Source: Ktedonobacteria bacterium brp13 (GTDB lineage Bacteria; Chloroflexota; Ktedonobacteria; Ktedonobacterales; Ktedonobacteraceae). From it: a stretch of DNA of 64,000 bases. Positions within the stretch are counted from its first letter, which is position 1. Every line of letters begins with the position of its first letter. Of this stretch, positions 15,798 through 24,849 are shown piece after piece. The stretch spans positions 1 through 64,000 of the forward strand of contig AP024096.1 of the NCBI GenBank assembly GCA_015099395.1, given 5' to 3'. Under the pieces are notes generated by a model that had not been told where the DNA came from, made no database searches, and saw only the letters and a program-made list of their open reading frames with translations. The translations under genes and the position numbers were made by a program.

Positions 15798-18145
15798 CCC
15801 ACGATATGCGCAATGAGATAAAACAAAACAAGCAAGCAGTAAAGAAATAGAGGAGGGCCTATCAAGCGTCAAAAAAGGAAAATGGAGCGAAAAGACGAGC
15901 TACATAGAAGAAAGTGGATGGTAGAAAGAGGAGCAAGCTGAGTGTATCCAGAAAGAATAAACAGGCCGTGTTTTAGTCAGCCGTCACGAGAGCAAAGTCA
16001 AAGAACTGGGCAAAGGTGGCGGGAAGGCCATGAAGCGTAATAGAAAGCGGTGGAGCGCTAGAGGAACGAGCGTTACAAGCAAGACGCTCATTCCAGTTCA
16101 AACGCCAATGCGCACGTTGTGCTCTGGTGTGTCTGTCTGACGGTTTGCTGGCTGGTTTCTTCTCCAACGGAACTGTCTCAGGAGAAAGAAGAACGGTTTG
16201 TGAGCGAAGCAACTGAAACCAGCGACGCCGGATGGAACAGCGTGGCCAATCACCCCACAGGACTGGGAACGGAGCGGGTTCCGGAGGAGGTGGAGCAGGG
16301 AGAGGCTTACGCAACATCGGTGAAGTTTCAATGGGGGGAGGTGGAGGCGCTGTCGAAGCAAACGGGTCGGAGGTGGTGGGCCAAACAACGGCGCTGACTT
16401 GCCGAGGCTTCCTCGTTGTTGTGGATTCTTGACACTGATCGCGAAGAGAACAGGGACGGCAATGACACGCACGAGCACCATAGACCATGCGTACAGAGCC
16501 GTTGCGCTCAGGTCTGCGCTCTTGCAGCGTTAAGGGGTGATCAGCCGGACAGCGTAAGGTGCCATCGGGTTGGAGCACAAAATCGGAGCCAGCAAATCCT
16601 TTGGTGAATGATCGATGGGCCCATTGAGGAGGACCATACGCTATGGGTTCAACCACCGCAGCAGGTTCAACCACCGCAGCAGGCTCAACTGATTGAGCTG
16701 GGGAAAATTCTGTCACACGCATGGCGGTAGGTGTGAGCTGTTGCCCAAGTTCTAAGCGGAGATTCCACACCCACTGCGAGATGACTTGCCAGCAATCCTG
16801 ACCGCAGGGCGTGCGAGACACCCAACGATCTGCGTCTTGCTCTTGATCTTCGTCTGAGAGGACTGTCTCAAACGAGCCACGATGCAGATACAAATGCAGT
16901 ACATCTGAGGCAAGAAAGGCATATGGTGGCAACGTCGTGTAGAACAGTTCGTAGACCGTCTCGTTGCGGACCACTCCAATGGCCGGTTTGTGATCACCAG
17001 CGGGATGAGTGGCAACAAGGAGGCGAATCATAGGCCCTTCTGGGGTGAGTGGCACGGCAAGGCAATCGTAGAGATCGCGAATGGTTCCGCTTTCAGGATG
17101 AGTGATCTGCCCATCAGGAGTTGATTGGAGTCGGGTTTGGACTTCTGGTAGATCAAGCCAGGCATACTGTTTGCTCCGTCCAATCACTCCACATTGGCTC
17201 GAAAGAATCTCCTGTAACGGAACCGTGTTTCCATACAATCCATCGACTCTCACGATGACGTGAGAGAGGGGAAGTTCAACTGCCGCCGCATACGCCGTGA
17301 TGGCCCTCAGGGCTTGTCGCAATTCTTCTCGGTACTTGCCGTTTCCTGGACCAGAAAAGGTGCCAAGCCATTGATGGGTGTACGGCTGCAACACCGTCGT
17401 CCTGGTGCGTCCTACTTGCCCTCTTTTGCGCCCGAAATAGCCTTTGGCGCAGACGTGATCAAAACGGCGGTGAGGGGCAGGAAGGTCTTGTGTCTGGGGA
17501 AGTGCCCGCTGCCGTGCTGTCTGCTTGGTCCCATCGATATCGACCAGGAGCCAATGATGTCCCAGGCGGTCCCACAGCCCACCCGGTGGAGAACCGAACG
17601 TGGATCGTGTCACCAGGTCCTCTTGAAAGAGGAGCCGGAGGGCTTCGACACTCGGCTGATCAAAAGCCGCGAGAAAACGGCTGAGGGTGGAATGACAGGG
17701 AAGGTCGTTGCGGCCAAAGAGGGCCATAAAGGTGGAAGCAAAGGGACAAAGGCGCTCATAAAACGCTTTTAAGGTGGGTTCTCCACTCACCGCATAGCCG
17801 ATGAGGACGACGACAAAGTCAATCGTGTCGTAGTGGCCAAACCGAGCGCGGGCAAACTGCACCCGTTGCTGGATGGCATCCAGAACGCCCAACTGAGTAA
17901 GCACATGAGCAAGAACGGTCACCTCACCAAACCATGAGGGCGTAGTGGGAACAGACGAAGGCGCAATCTGGATTTTTACAGAAGAATGCGTCATACTGGT
18001 TGTGTGTCCTCCTTATTGGAAATACTTGTTTTTCTTTCTTATAAGGAGACACATTTTTGTCTTTTTTACAATATTTTTCTCATTTCTCTCTGTTACTATG
18101 CTCTATGCTGCTCGCTTGTTGTCATCTCGTTGCGCATATCGTGGG
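15798..18145 (-). mobile_element. 2348-bp IS, copy 1, inserted in the tandem resolvase-like gene
   Basis: Terminal inverted repeats CCCACGATATGCGCAA at both ends. It is the same length as copy 2 (58250-60597) with an identical transposase. The flanks are CATG on both sides (15794-15797 and 18146-18149), a 4-bp target duplication. Removing the IS and one CATG rejoins an open frame. Confidence 0.92.
15973..17994 (-). CDS. IS transposase, IS4/IS1380-like DDE (673 aa), copy 1
   Basis: An intact 673-residue transposase. Likely acidic residues lie in LVDIDGTKQ, VRVDGLYGN and the YLHRGSFETVL segment, the order seen in IS4-superfamily enzymes with a Y-R-E signature. A cysteine-rich stretch (ACHCRPCSLRDQC) near residue 505 suggests a zinc-binding insert, followed by a proline-rich tail. 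The family assignment is tentative. Identical to the 58401-60422 protein. Confidence 0.8.
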   Translation of the reverse strand: MTHSSVKIQIAPSSVPTTPSWFGEVTVLAHVLTQLGVLDAIQQRVQFARARFGHYDTIDFVVVLIGYAVSGEPTLKAFYERLCPFASTFMALFGRNDLPCHSTLSRFLAAFDQPSVEALRLLFQEDLVTRSTFGSPPGGLWDRLGHHWLLVDIDGTKQTARQRALPQTQDLPAPHRRFDHVCAKGYFGRKRGQVGRTRTTVLQPYTHQWLGTFSGPGNGKYREELRQALRAITAYAAAVELPLSHVIVRVDGLYGNTVPLQEILSSQCGVIGRSKQYAWLDLPEVQTRLQSTPDGQITHPESGTIRDLYDCLAVPLTPEGPMIRLLVATHPAGDHKPAIGVVRNETVYELFYTTLPPYAFLASDVLHLYLHRGSFETVLSDEDQEQDADRWVSRTPCGQDCWQVISQWVWNLRLELGQQLTPTAMRVTEFSPAQSVEPAAVVEPAAVVEPIAYGPPQWAHRSFTKGFAGSDFVLQPDGTLRCPADHPLTLQERRPERNGSVRMVYGARACHCRPCSLRDQCQESTTTRKPRQVSAVVWPTTSDPFASTAPPPPPIETSPMLRKPLPAPPPPEPAPFPVLWGDWPRCSIRRRWFQLLRSQTVLLSPETVPLEKKPASKPSDRHTRAQRAHWRLNWNERLACNARSSSAPPLSITLHGLPATFAQFFDFALVTAD

Positions 18146-19210
18146 CATGAGAGGAACCAGGTGTTCCTCTTCAACACCCTCCTCTTGGGAAGGCACATCT
18201 TCCTGTTGAAACACTTCCAACACCTCCACTTCTGGTTCGTTTAGGTGGATCCCCCGACGATCGTCAACGGCTCCCTCTCCATCAAGCACGACATACTCAC
18301 TGTACAAGGAAGCCAGGGCCAAGGTCACACGCATCTCTACCGACGTCGCCCCCAGCAGCTTCCGATGATTCTGAATGGTGGCAAGATAGACCAGTTTGTC
18401 GACGGAGGCCGGGCAGTAAAACCAGGCTGCCAGTTGGGGATACACCCCATGAGCCAGGGACGTGTACACATTGCGCTCTTCGGGTCGCAGAGGCACCAGG
18501 TTCCATACCTGCTTATACGCCGCCTCCTGGATCTGAGGTCGACACTGTTGACTAATATCTCGCCGCCGCAGGCCCTGAAAATGATTCCCGAAGAACTGGC
18601 GAACACGATCGACCGCCGAAAGCACGGCCTCCACACGCACGAGGGTCGGGACCTCAAAAGGGTCACACAGCACTTCATAGACCGTCATCGGGGCAGCGAA
18701 GAGAATCGAGTAGGCGCTTTTCCTGCGAAAGTGTCCCGTCTGGAGAATCTCGACGATCCCTCGACCAGTGGCGAGTCCAATTCCAACCACCATCTCCGGC
18801 CACCCATTGCTTTGCAACAACTGCTCCACTTTTTCGAGCAGATCCCACGGACGCGCAAGCGACAACGGATGTTCTCGACGCTCCCGCAACTCCTCCTCAC
18901 TCGGTGCCTGGATCTGGATCCATTCCTCGGTCGAAAAGTTCAGATATTTGAGAACAAGATGCTCCTTCTGGCCTGATTTTGGATTGCACCACCAATTCCC
19001 ATCGGTGAGGGGAAACGTTTCCCGAATACGGTTGCGCGTCTCGGTTAACGGCTTCTGTAACGAGATTGCCCGCTTCAGACTCGGCCGCTGCCGCCAGACC
19101 TCCAGTTCCGCTTCACACATCCGCTTGATCTCCTCCTCCTGCCCCTGACCCAGCGACGCAAGCGTCGGCAGCAACACCTCCCAACGCTCTTGCAACCACT
19201 TGCTTACCAT
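18146..19210 (-). pseudogene. First half of the IS-split tandem resolvase-like gene (third gene of the tns operon)
   Basis: 355 residues up to the IS. The N-terminal MVSKWLQERW matches the intact resolvases, as do NWWCNPKSGQKEHL and FEVPTLV. GRR is GRG, the active lysine is missing and the HxxR arginine is His, while a His (IQNH) and the Tyr region (LYSEY) remain, so it should be inactive as a recombinase. Start ATG 19210 has AGGAGGG eight bases upstream and lies 54 bp after the tnsC stop. The joined gene (14552-19210 without the IS) would encode 768 residues with two such domains. As the frame now stands it ends inside the IS at 18122. Confidence 0.72.
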
Positions 19211-19264
19211 GACCTTCGCCCTCCTTTCTTCTCCCCTCCCACCCGCATGCACGTGCCGATCTCT

Positions 19265-20161
19265 CTATGAAGTCCCACGTAATCGCTGCACGTTTCTTTG
19301 GGTCAAGAGTCGGTCAATCGCTTCTTCCACTACCTCTTTCGTCACCGTAAACACACCGCGACGAACAAGCAGATAGTCCAGATGACACAGCACCAGGTAC
19401 ATCATCTGAAAATTCCCCTGCGTCTTCTGCACAAACACCTCGACGGCTTCATCTTCCATCGGCAAACATAACCGCTGCACTTGCTGTTCAAGGAGCTTGC
19501 GAGTATCCTGTTTCCCAAGGGCCCCAAACGCATGCAACACACCCACCCGCGAGGCCAAGGCGGCCATCTTCTGCAACCGCGCTGCACTCCCCGAACGACC
19601 CAGCAAGACCAGCCCCAGACGACTTCGATCAAAAATATCCCGCAACACCTCCAAGCTCGCCTGCGAGAGACCATCGACTTCATCCACGATGAGCACATCC
19701 ACCACATCCGGACGAATCACGACGGGCATCGCACTCGTCTCTTGCGCCACGGTACTCGCATGCTCTGCGATCATTTGCAGACCCCACAGCAGCAAGGCCA
19801 GATCTTGCTCGATGCCCTTTGGCGTTGCCGTCGCTCTGGGCGTATAGAAGGCCGTTCGCGGAATCGGACTCTCGGCAGCAAAGGCCACACCATGGGCGGA
19901 CAACAATGGTTCAAAGACATCCCACTGGGCATACTCACGCGCCGCCAAGGTCTTTCCCACCCCCCGCTCACCTACACAGACCACCATATACCGATAGCGG
20001 CGACACGCTTCACACACCTGGACAAAACGACGATATTCCTTGGTGGGCACAAATGAGGAGAACGGAACCTCAAGCTGACTTCGTTCCCTCAGTGATCTTT
20101 GTTCTGTTGGAGACAAGGCAAGGCTCTCCTGCAACCATCTCTCGCTCTCAGTCATCGTCAT
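19265..20161 (-). CDS. TnsC/TniB-like transposition AAA+ ATPase
   Basis: 298 residues. Walker A GERGVGKT at 64-71 and Walker B VLIVDEVDGL at about 156-165, followed by a sensor region VLLGRSGSAARL. TnsC/TniB/MuB ATPases link a target-site selector to the TnsB transposase. The start overlaps the 3' end of tnsB by 14 bp and the next gene is the dead tandem resolvase, the position where Tn7-like elements carry their target selector. A decayed relative is at 43963-44161. Confidence 0.85.
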   Translation of the reverse strand: MTMTESERWLQESLALSPTEQRSLRERSQLEVPFSSFVPTKEYRRFVQVCEACRRYRYMVVCVGERGVGKTLAAREYAQWDVFEPLLSAHGVAFAAESPIPRTAFYTPRATATPKGIEQDLALLLWGLQMIAEHASTVAQETSAMPVVIRPDVVDVLIVDEVDGLSQASLEVLRDIFDRSRLGLVLLGRSGSAARLQKMAALASRVGVLHAFGALGKQDTRKLLEQQVQRLCLPMEDEAVEVFVQKTQGNFQMMYLVLCHLDYLLVRRGVFTVTKEVVEEAIDRLLTQRNVQRLRGTS

Positions 20162-21734
20162 ACCACCTTATCTTGGACTGCTTCTTCGACACCTCACTCA
20201 ACTCCACCACGCTCTCAACCTCCTGTGCACTTCCTTCCTCTTGTCTCTCCACAGGACCCAGAGCGACTGGCACTTTCTCCAGCGCACGCTCCGCCAACTG
20301 CTCCGGCGATGCATAGCGCGCCACCACCTGTTTTCGCTCACGTAAGGCTTTCCCAACTGCTTTGCGTCGCTTTGTCCGCTCCGTCACAATCTCCTGCACA
20401 CTCACTGCCTGCCCACCACGTTCCACACAGGAAGCCTGACAGAGAAATCGTTCCTCTTTTTCTCCCTCGTACACCCGTATGGCGGTCAGGTCCATGGGGT
20501 CATAGCGAATGATGACGGCCTCTTTCACGTGTCCCGCAAGCAGCTCGTGCATATACCAGGCCCCCAGCAGCGTGATTCCTTCCTGATGCACGACTCTCCG
20601 CCGACGTGGTTGCACCAACAGCTTATCTAACTGCATCTCATTGCGGGGCAGCACCGGAATCACTCCAGAGCTCAGCCAACGCGCATGGGGCGCAGCATGC
20701 GTCTCCGTATGTATTCTCGTCGCATACGTCTCCAACACCCAGGTCCGAAAGATCTCGTCAAACTCACCGAGCGTCAGGCACGCCGCTTTCCTCGCTTCCG
20801 CTTCGATTTCACGTTGCCACCGAATATGCCCCTCCACCTTCGGGGCATAACCTGGCAGGTTTGCTAACACCTCCTCTCTCACCGTCAGAAAAAACCGTTC
20901 CATCTTTCCCCGCCCACGCGGTCGCCCAACCTGGGAAAAAATTAACGACATCTTGAGATCAGCCGCGACGGCCTCCAGGTGCTTGGACGTAAAATCGCTC
21001 CCATGATCGGTATACAAACACTCGGGCACCCCATGAATCGGCCAACGCGGATCCTCTTTCACGCTGATGGCCTCGCGCAACGTCAATGCCGTCAGGGCAG
21101 ACGATGGGGCACTCCAACTCAACCGATACCCGGCAAGACCACGACTATAATCATCCTCGATCGCTGTCAACAACGGCATCTGCGCTTTCCCCTGCTCATT
21201 GAGGAAGTAGCAACGCAATTGACAGTGATCCGCTTGCCAGATGGCATTGGCACACCGCGCCTCTCGACGATACAAGAGATCAAACGCCTCTCGATACGCC
21301 GCAGCCCCCTCCTGCCCCAGGGTCACAAGATCTTTGGGCATCTGCTGGACAATCCGGTACACCTGCGCATAACTCGGTTGTGGCCAGTCTTGCTCGTCGG
21401 CCACCTGACGCACCAGCGCATGAATACTTGTCAGTGGTCGCCGCAGCGCCTGCACCGCCAGACCCTCCACCAGCAGCGCCTGCACCGCCAGACCCTCCAC
21501 CAGCAGCACCAGTTCCTCCGGCAACCCGCGACAGTGGCCGGCATCCGAGCGGGCCTTCGTTCCGAGTCCCATGAAACCCTCTTCACGATACGCCTGGACC
21601 CAGCGCTGCACCGTCCGCAGTGAGATCTGATGCACCCGGGCAATCTCCGTTTGACACACGCCCTCCTCAAAATGCGGACGAATGATCGCCAAACGTTCGA
21701 GTGCCTGCGCGCTCTGCAGCTCCGTGAGTGTCAT
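20148..21734 (-). CDS. TnsB/TniA-like DDE transposase
   Basis: 528 residues: N-terminal helix-turn-helix (QTEIARVHQISLRTVQRW), rve core with Asp169 (WQADH), Asp243 (YTDHGSDF) and Glu279 (RGKMERFF), then a Mu-type C-terminal beta domain and a basic, coiled tail that could contact TnsC. No TnsA nuclease gene is adjacent, so transposition may go through cointegrates as in Tn5053. RBS GGAGGGAG precedes ATG 21734. An in-frame 10-residue duplication (LLVEGLAVQA twice) lies near residue 78. Confidence 0.88.
   Translation of the reverse strand: MTLTELQSAQALERLAIIRPHFEEGVCQTEIARVHQISLRTVQRWVQAYREEGFMGLGTKARSDAGHCRGLPEELVLLVEGLAVQALLVEGLAVQALRRPLTSIHALVRQVADEQDWPQPSYAQVYRIVQQMPKDLVTLGQEGAAAYREAFDLLYRREARCANAIWQADHCQLRCYFLNEQGKAQMPLLTAIEDDYSRGLAGYRLSWSAPSSALTALTLREAISVKEDPRWPIHGVPECLYTDHGSDFTSKHLEAVAADLKMSLIFSQVGRPRGRGKMERFFLTVREEVLANLPGYAPKVEGHIRWQREIEAEARKAACLTLGEFDEIFRTWVLETYATRIHTETHAAPHARWLSSGVIPVLPRNEMQLDKLLVQPRRRRVVHQEGITLLGAWYMHELLAGHVKEAVIIRYDPMDLTAIRVYEGEKEERFLCQASCVERGGQAVSVQEIVTERTKRRKAVGKALRERKQVVARYASPEQLAERALEKVPVALGPVERQEEGSAQEVESVVELSEVSKKQSKIRWYDDD
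21451..21510. repeat. 30-bp tandem duplication inside tnsB
   Basis: Two adjacent 30-bp units, differing only at the last triplet (GCC or ACC), add ten residues between the HTH and the catalytic core. Confidence 0.85.
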
Positions 21735-22666
21735 GCGATTGCTCCCTCCTCCACCGACGCAATGTGCTCAAGAAAATAGGGGTTCCTCAAGAAAAATATA
21801 GGCAAGAAAAAGAGAAATGTCCATAAAAATTGCATTAAAATTGCAGAACATTCTAATATATATAAAAAGGGCAGCATCATACACAAGAAACAGAGCAGCA
21901 TCATTCTCTGACTGCTCCTCAGGAGAATGCTTCACCACACATGATGGACAGACAGACACACGACAACGAGAGCATGAACAATGATCAGCGAGCAAACACG
22001 ACTGCCGCCCAAAACGCCACGTGCCGCACTGGAAGCAAGCAAAGAAGCGTCAAAGAAGCGTCAAAGAAGCGTCCCAGAGATGCACAAGATGCCTAGTCAA
22101 TTTCATCAGGCGATGGCGGCCTTTGTTTCGCACTCGTTGACGAAGCACACAGTCTTTTCTTTTGAGAGCCGGTAGGCGGGAAAATGGCTTGAGGAGCAGC
22201 TTGAGGACACTTGAAGAGGATACGCAGGGGGAATGAATCAGCTTTTTCTACGACACAGAATTCGTACCAATCTGCGTCATTTATTTCATAAATTTACACA
22301 TCAGTACAACTTTGTTGAGGCATTGTGGGCATGATGTATAGACAAGTTATAGATTCATTCCTAATATACCTTGTATAAGTCACAACACAGAAGGTTTTAA
22401 TAGACAGAACAGTGGCAATATGGCTGATTTTGGACGGCGCTATCCTCTATTCAGATCACAGAAGGTTGTTTTATGGGGGATAATACATCACGATAGGTTA
22501 TTTATTCAATAATCACATCACTGATATAACCTTCAGTGATGTACGTTATAAACAGTGTCATTGAAATCACTGATGATCCTTCAGTGATTTCAATGAGAAC
22601 AGTGAAAAGAGCAAAGAACCTTCAGTGATGTGATCTGACTGGGAATCCAATCACAGGAGGAGCGAA
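21735..22666. other. 932-bp non-coding region between tnsB and resolvase 2
   Basis: No convincing gene. It holds an AT-rich tnsB leader, three 11-bp direct repeats AAAGAAGCGTC at 22041-22073, GACAAGTTAT at 22341-22350 (also at 2843-2852 beside the telomere centre), and dyads at 22515-22595. One transposon end and a relic telomere are expected here. Confidence 0.6.
22515..22595. repeat. Clustered dyads downstream of resolvase 2
   Basis: ACATCACTGA (22515-22524) pairs with 22533-22542 across 8 bp. CATTGAAATCACTGA (22559-22573) pairs with 22581-22595 across 7 bp. A further TCAGTGATGTG lies near 22622. The shared core TCAGTGAT suggests repeated protein-binding sites, possibly of resolvase 2, or a relic telomere. 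Confidence 0.65.
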
Positions 22667-24475
22667 TTAAGAAAGGTGAATCTTGTCCGTAATGGCAAAC
22701 GGCTTGGTGTTAAACTTCTCATTCAGGCCAAACTCCTGGTGATGTTGATCAATCTCTTGATGATGATCTTGGAGGTACGCACGGATCAATTCCCCACGGC
22801 CACCAACAAGTTCTTTGATCTCTTTGGCGCGGATAAACCAGCGATCCAGATCATGGGAAGCCGCTTGATTATACGCCATGATAGCCTGCACCGCACGATG
22901 AATGCGCTCGGTCGTTGCTTCAGGAACACGGATGGCCTTCAATTGCTCCAGCGAGAGCGTCGTGAAATCGGTCTGATTATAGTGCTCTTGGCGCTTCACT
23001 GGCCCTTGCCGATAATTCGCCTGCTTGTCGAGTTGCTCACGCAGATAGACGACAGGTTTCCCGTCACCCTGGGCAGCCGCCTGTTCAAAGAGCGTCTCCA
23101 CCTCTTCGAGAGATGAATTCCAGCGTTCACGCAGATGCTCATTGAGGGTCGCAGCAACAGGACGTGATTGATCAGCGTGCAGAAGAGCCGCAAGCGTCTC
23201 CAACGGCGTCGAGGTGCCATAAACCTCAGCCAAAGGGGCCAATAACCCCTCCATCTGCTCATGCAATCGATAGGTATCGGCCAACAGCGAAAGCACTTCA
23301 TCATGATGACGCAAATCGCGCTCTTGGGCGATCTGATCGATCCGATTTTTCGTCTCTTGCCTGGGCTTATACATCGAGTACCCGGTTTTGCTCGCCTTGA
23401 CGATTGGAAGGCGTTCCTTCTTCGACATCTCTGCACGCTCCTCTTTCTGCTGTTGCTCGACGACGGCGTGCTCAAACACCTGAAGCACGGTCACGCCAGG
23501 TCGTCCTAACCACACCCCTTGTTGCGGATTCATCCCCCCTTGCCCGTCCCCGATTTTGTAATCATCGTAGTGCAACGTACTGATATAATTGCGCTTCATC
23601 TGCTCATTGCCAGCCTGCTCTGCGCGCTCCACCCAGTAGTGGCCCTCAATCGTCGCCTTATAATCCAGCGCATTAATCACAGGGGGACAGAAAAAATAGA
23701 CGGCCAACGTTCCATACACGCTCCTCAGAAGATGAACGAAGAGCGTGTCTTCCTTGCCAGCTCGTTTGGGGATGATATCAGAGAAATGCCGCTCCGTCGT
23801 GGCTCGCACGGTTGGTCCATACCGACGCTCGGCCTCCCCATTCTCCAGCGCGGAACAGTCAAGCAAGGAACGCAGTCGCTGCCAGGCTTCAAGCACCAGG
23901 GATGCTTCCACCAACGTTGGGATTTCATAGGGGGCTAATCGCTCCGCTTTCTGCTTGAGCTGTCCGCTAAAATGCACCGTCCAGGGGCGCATGGGATGAA
24001 AGGTCGCCGTCTTCAACAGTTCCGTCAAGCGCCTCCCTGTGGTCACGGCCAGGCCCACCGTGATATCTTCCCATCGGGGACTCACCAGCAATGTCCCCGC
24101 CCGCTCCACAATTGCTTCCGGTTGATCCAGTAACTGTTGTCCCTCTAAACGCTGTTGCCGTCCTTCTTCCGTCAACGCCTTCATCGCCGCCCACTCTTCA
24201 TCCGAAAAATTCATGAAGCGCAACGCCAGATGTTCGCGCTCTCGCGTGCGCGGATTGATCCAACTATTCTCTTGCGTCACTGGCAAGGTTCGGATTGCAT
24301 TGCGTGTATCGATCATCGGCGTATTGAGCGAGCGCAACGCTTTCATCGTTGGACGGGCGCGCCACGCCGCAATCTCTTCCGCACAGATGCGCTCGATCTC
24401 CCCTTCCTGGGCGACACCCAATACCTCCAACTGTGGCAATAACGCCTGCAAACGCTCCGCTAACCACTGTTTCAT
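22667..24475 (-). CDS. Second intact telomere resolvase (protelomerase)-like protein
   Basis: 602 residues, similar end to end to the telomere-proximal resolvase. All key residues are kept (numbered from ATG 24475): GRR Arg148, GQLK Lys174, HLLR His248 and Arg251, GH His279, TLHY Tyr303. The C-terminal region ends EIDQHHQEFGL..KIHLS. ATG 24475 has GGGGGAG upstream and matches the start pattern of its paralogues; TTG 24511 is the longer alternative. It lies 22 kb inside the window, next to the second subtelomeric unit. It could serve another telomere of the cell or be left from a former end here. Confidence 0.72.
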   Translation of the reverse strand: MKQWLAERLQALLPQLEVLGVAQEGEIERICAEEIAAWRARPTMKALRSLNTPMIDTRNAIRTLPVTQENSWINPRTREREHLALRFMNFSDEEWAAMKALTEEGRQQRLEGQQLLDQPEAIVERAGTLLVSPRWEDITVGLAVTTGRRLTELLKTATFHPMRPWTVHFSGQLKQKAERLAPYEIPTLVEASLVLEAWQRLRSLLDCSALENGEAERRYGPTVRATTERHFSDIIPKRAGKEDTLFVHLLRSVYGTLAVYFFCPPVINALDYKATIEGHYWVERAEQAGNEQMKRNYISTLHYDDYKIGDGQGGMNPQQGVWLGRPGVTVLQVFEHAVVEQQQKEERAEMSKKERLPIVKASKTGYSMYKPRQETKNRIDQIAQERDLRHHDEVLSLLADTYRLHEQMEGLLAPLAEVYGTSTPLETLAALLHADQSRPVAATLNEHLRERWNSSLEEVETLFEQAAAQGDGKPVVYLREQLDKQANYRQGPVKRQEHYNQTDFTTLSLEQLKAIRVPEATTERIHRAVQAIMAYNQAASHDLDRWFIRAKEIKELVGGRGELIRAYLQDHHQEIDQHHQEFGLNEKFNTKPFAITDKIHLS

Positions 24476-24522
24476 CGGCCCTCTCCCCCTTTCTCTCGCA
24501 CCATTCGTCAATACTCTTCTTT

Positions 24523-24551
24523 AGTATACATCAATCCTATAGTGTTGTCAA
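24523..24551 (-). promoter_or_regulatory. Promoter of resolvase 2
   Basis: Minus strand: TTGACA (24546-24551), 17 bp, TATACT (24523-24528), about 50 bp before ATG 24475. Confidence 0.75.
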
Positions 24552-24615
24552 TACATCACATCACTTTATGTTAACAGGCAGGAAATAATGACTATGAGAA
24601 TTTCATCCGGGGCCC

Positions 24616-24691
24616 TTGCTTTTTCCCCTCTCATCAGGTATACTTTATAGGTAAGCTTTTTCAGAGACCTCCACAGGGCTCTCTTTTTTTG
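24616..24691 (+). ncRNA. Promoter-terminator unit, second copy
   Basis: TTGCTT 24616-24621, 17 bp, TATACT 24639-24644, then AGAG-A-CC..GG-G-CTCT hairpin (24663-24682) and a T-run. It is divergent from resolvase 2. Confidence 0.5.
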
Positions 24692-24849
24692 CCCCACTAT
24701 CCAGTTTCCACTTCCTTACTCCTTTTCGATATTACCTGCAGGTAGCTTTATGCTGGCACCAACATCGAACATGCCATCTGAAAGAGGAAGGATGACAGCT
24801 CGTGTGAGATCCGACAACAACACTTCAGAGACTCCTGTCACTAACGGTG

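Noticed and set aside
21000..21700. A CRISPR-associated transposon (Cas12k or Cascade) linked to tnsB-tnsC
   Set aside because: No cas gene, tniQ or repeat-spacer array was seen anywhere in the window; the gene after tnsC is resolvase-like.
22041..22073. Short CRISPR array
   Set aside because: Three adjacent 11-bp repeats without spacers; a simple tandem repeat.
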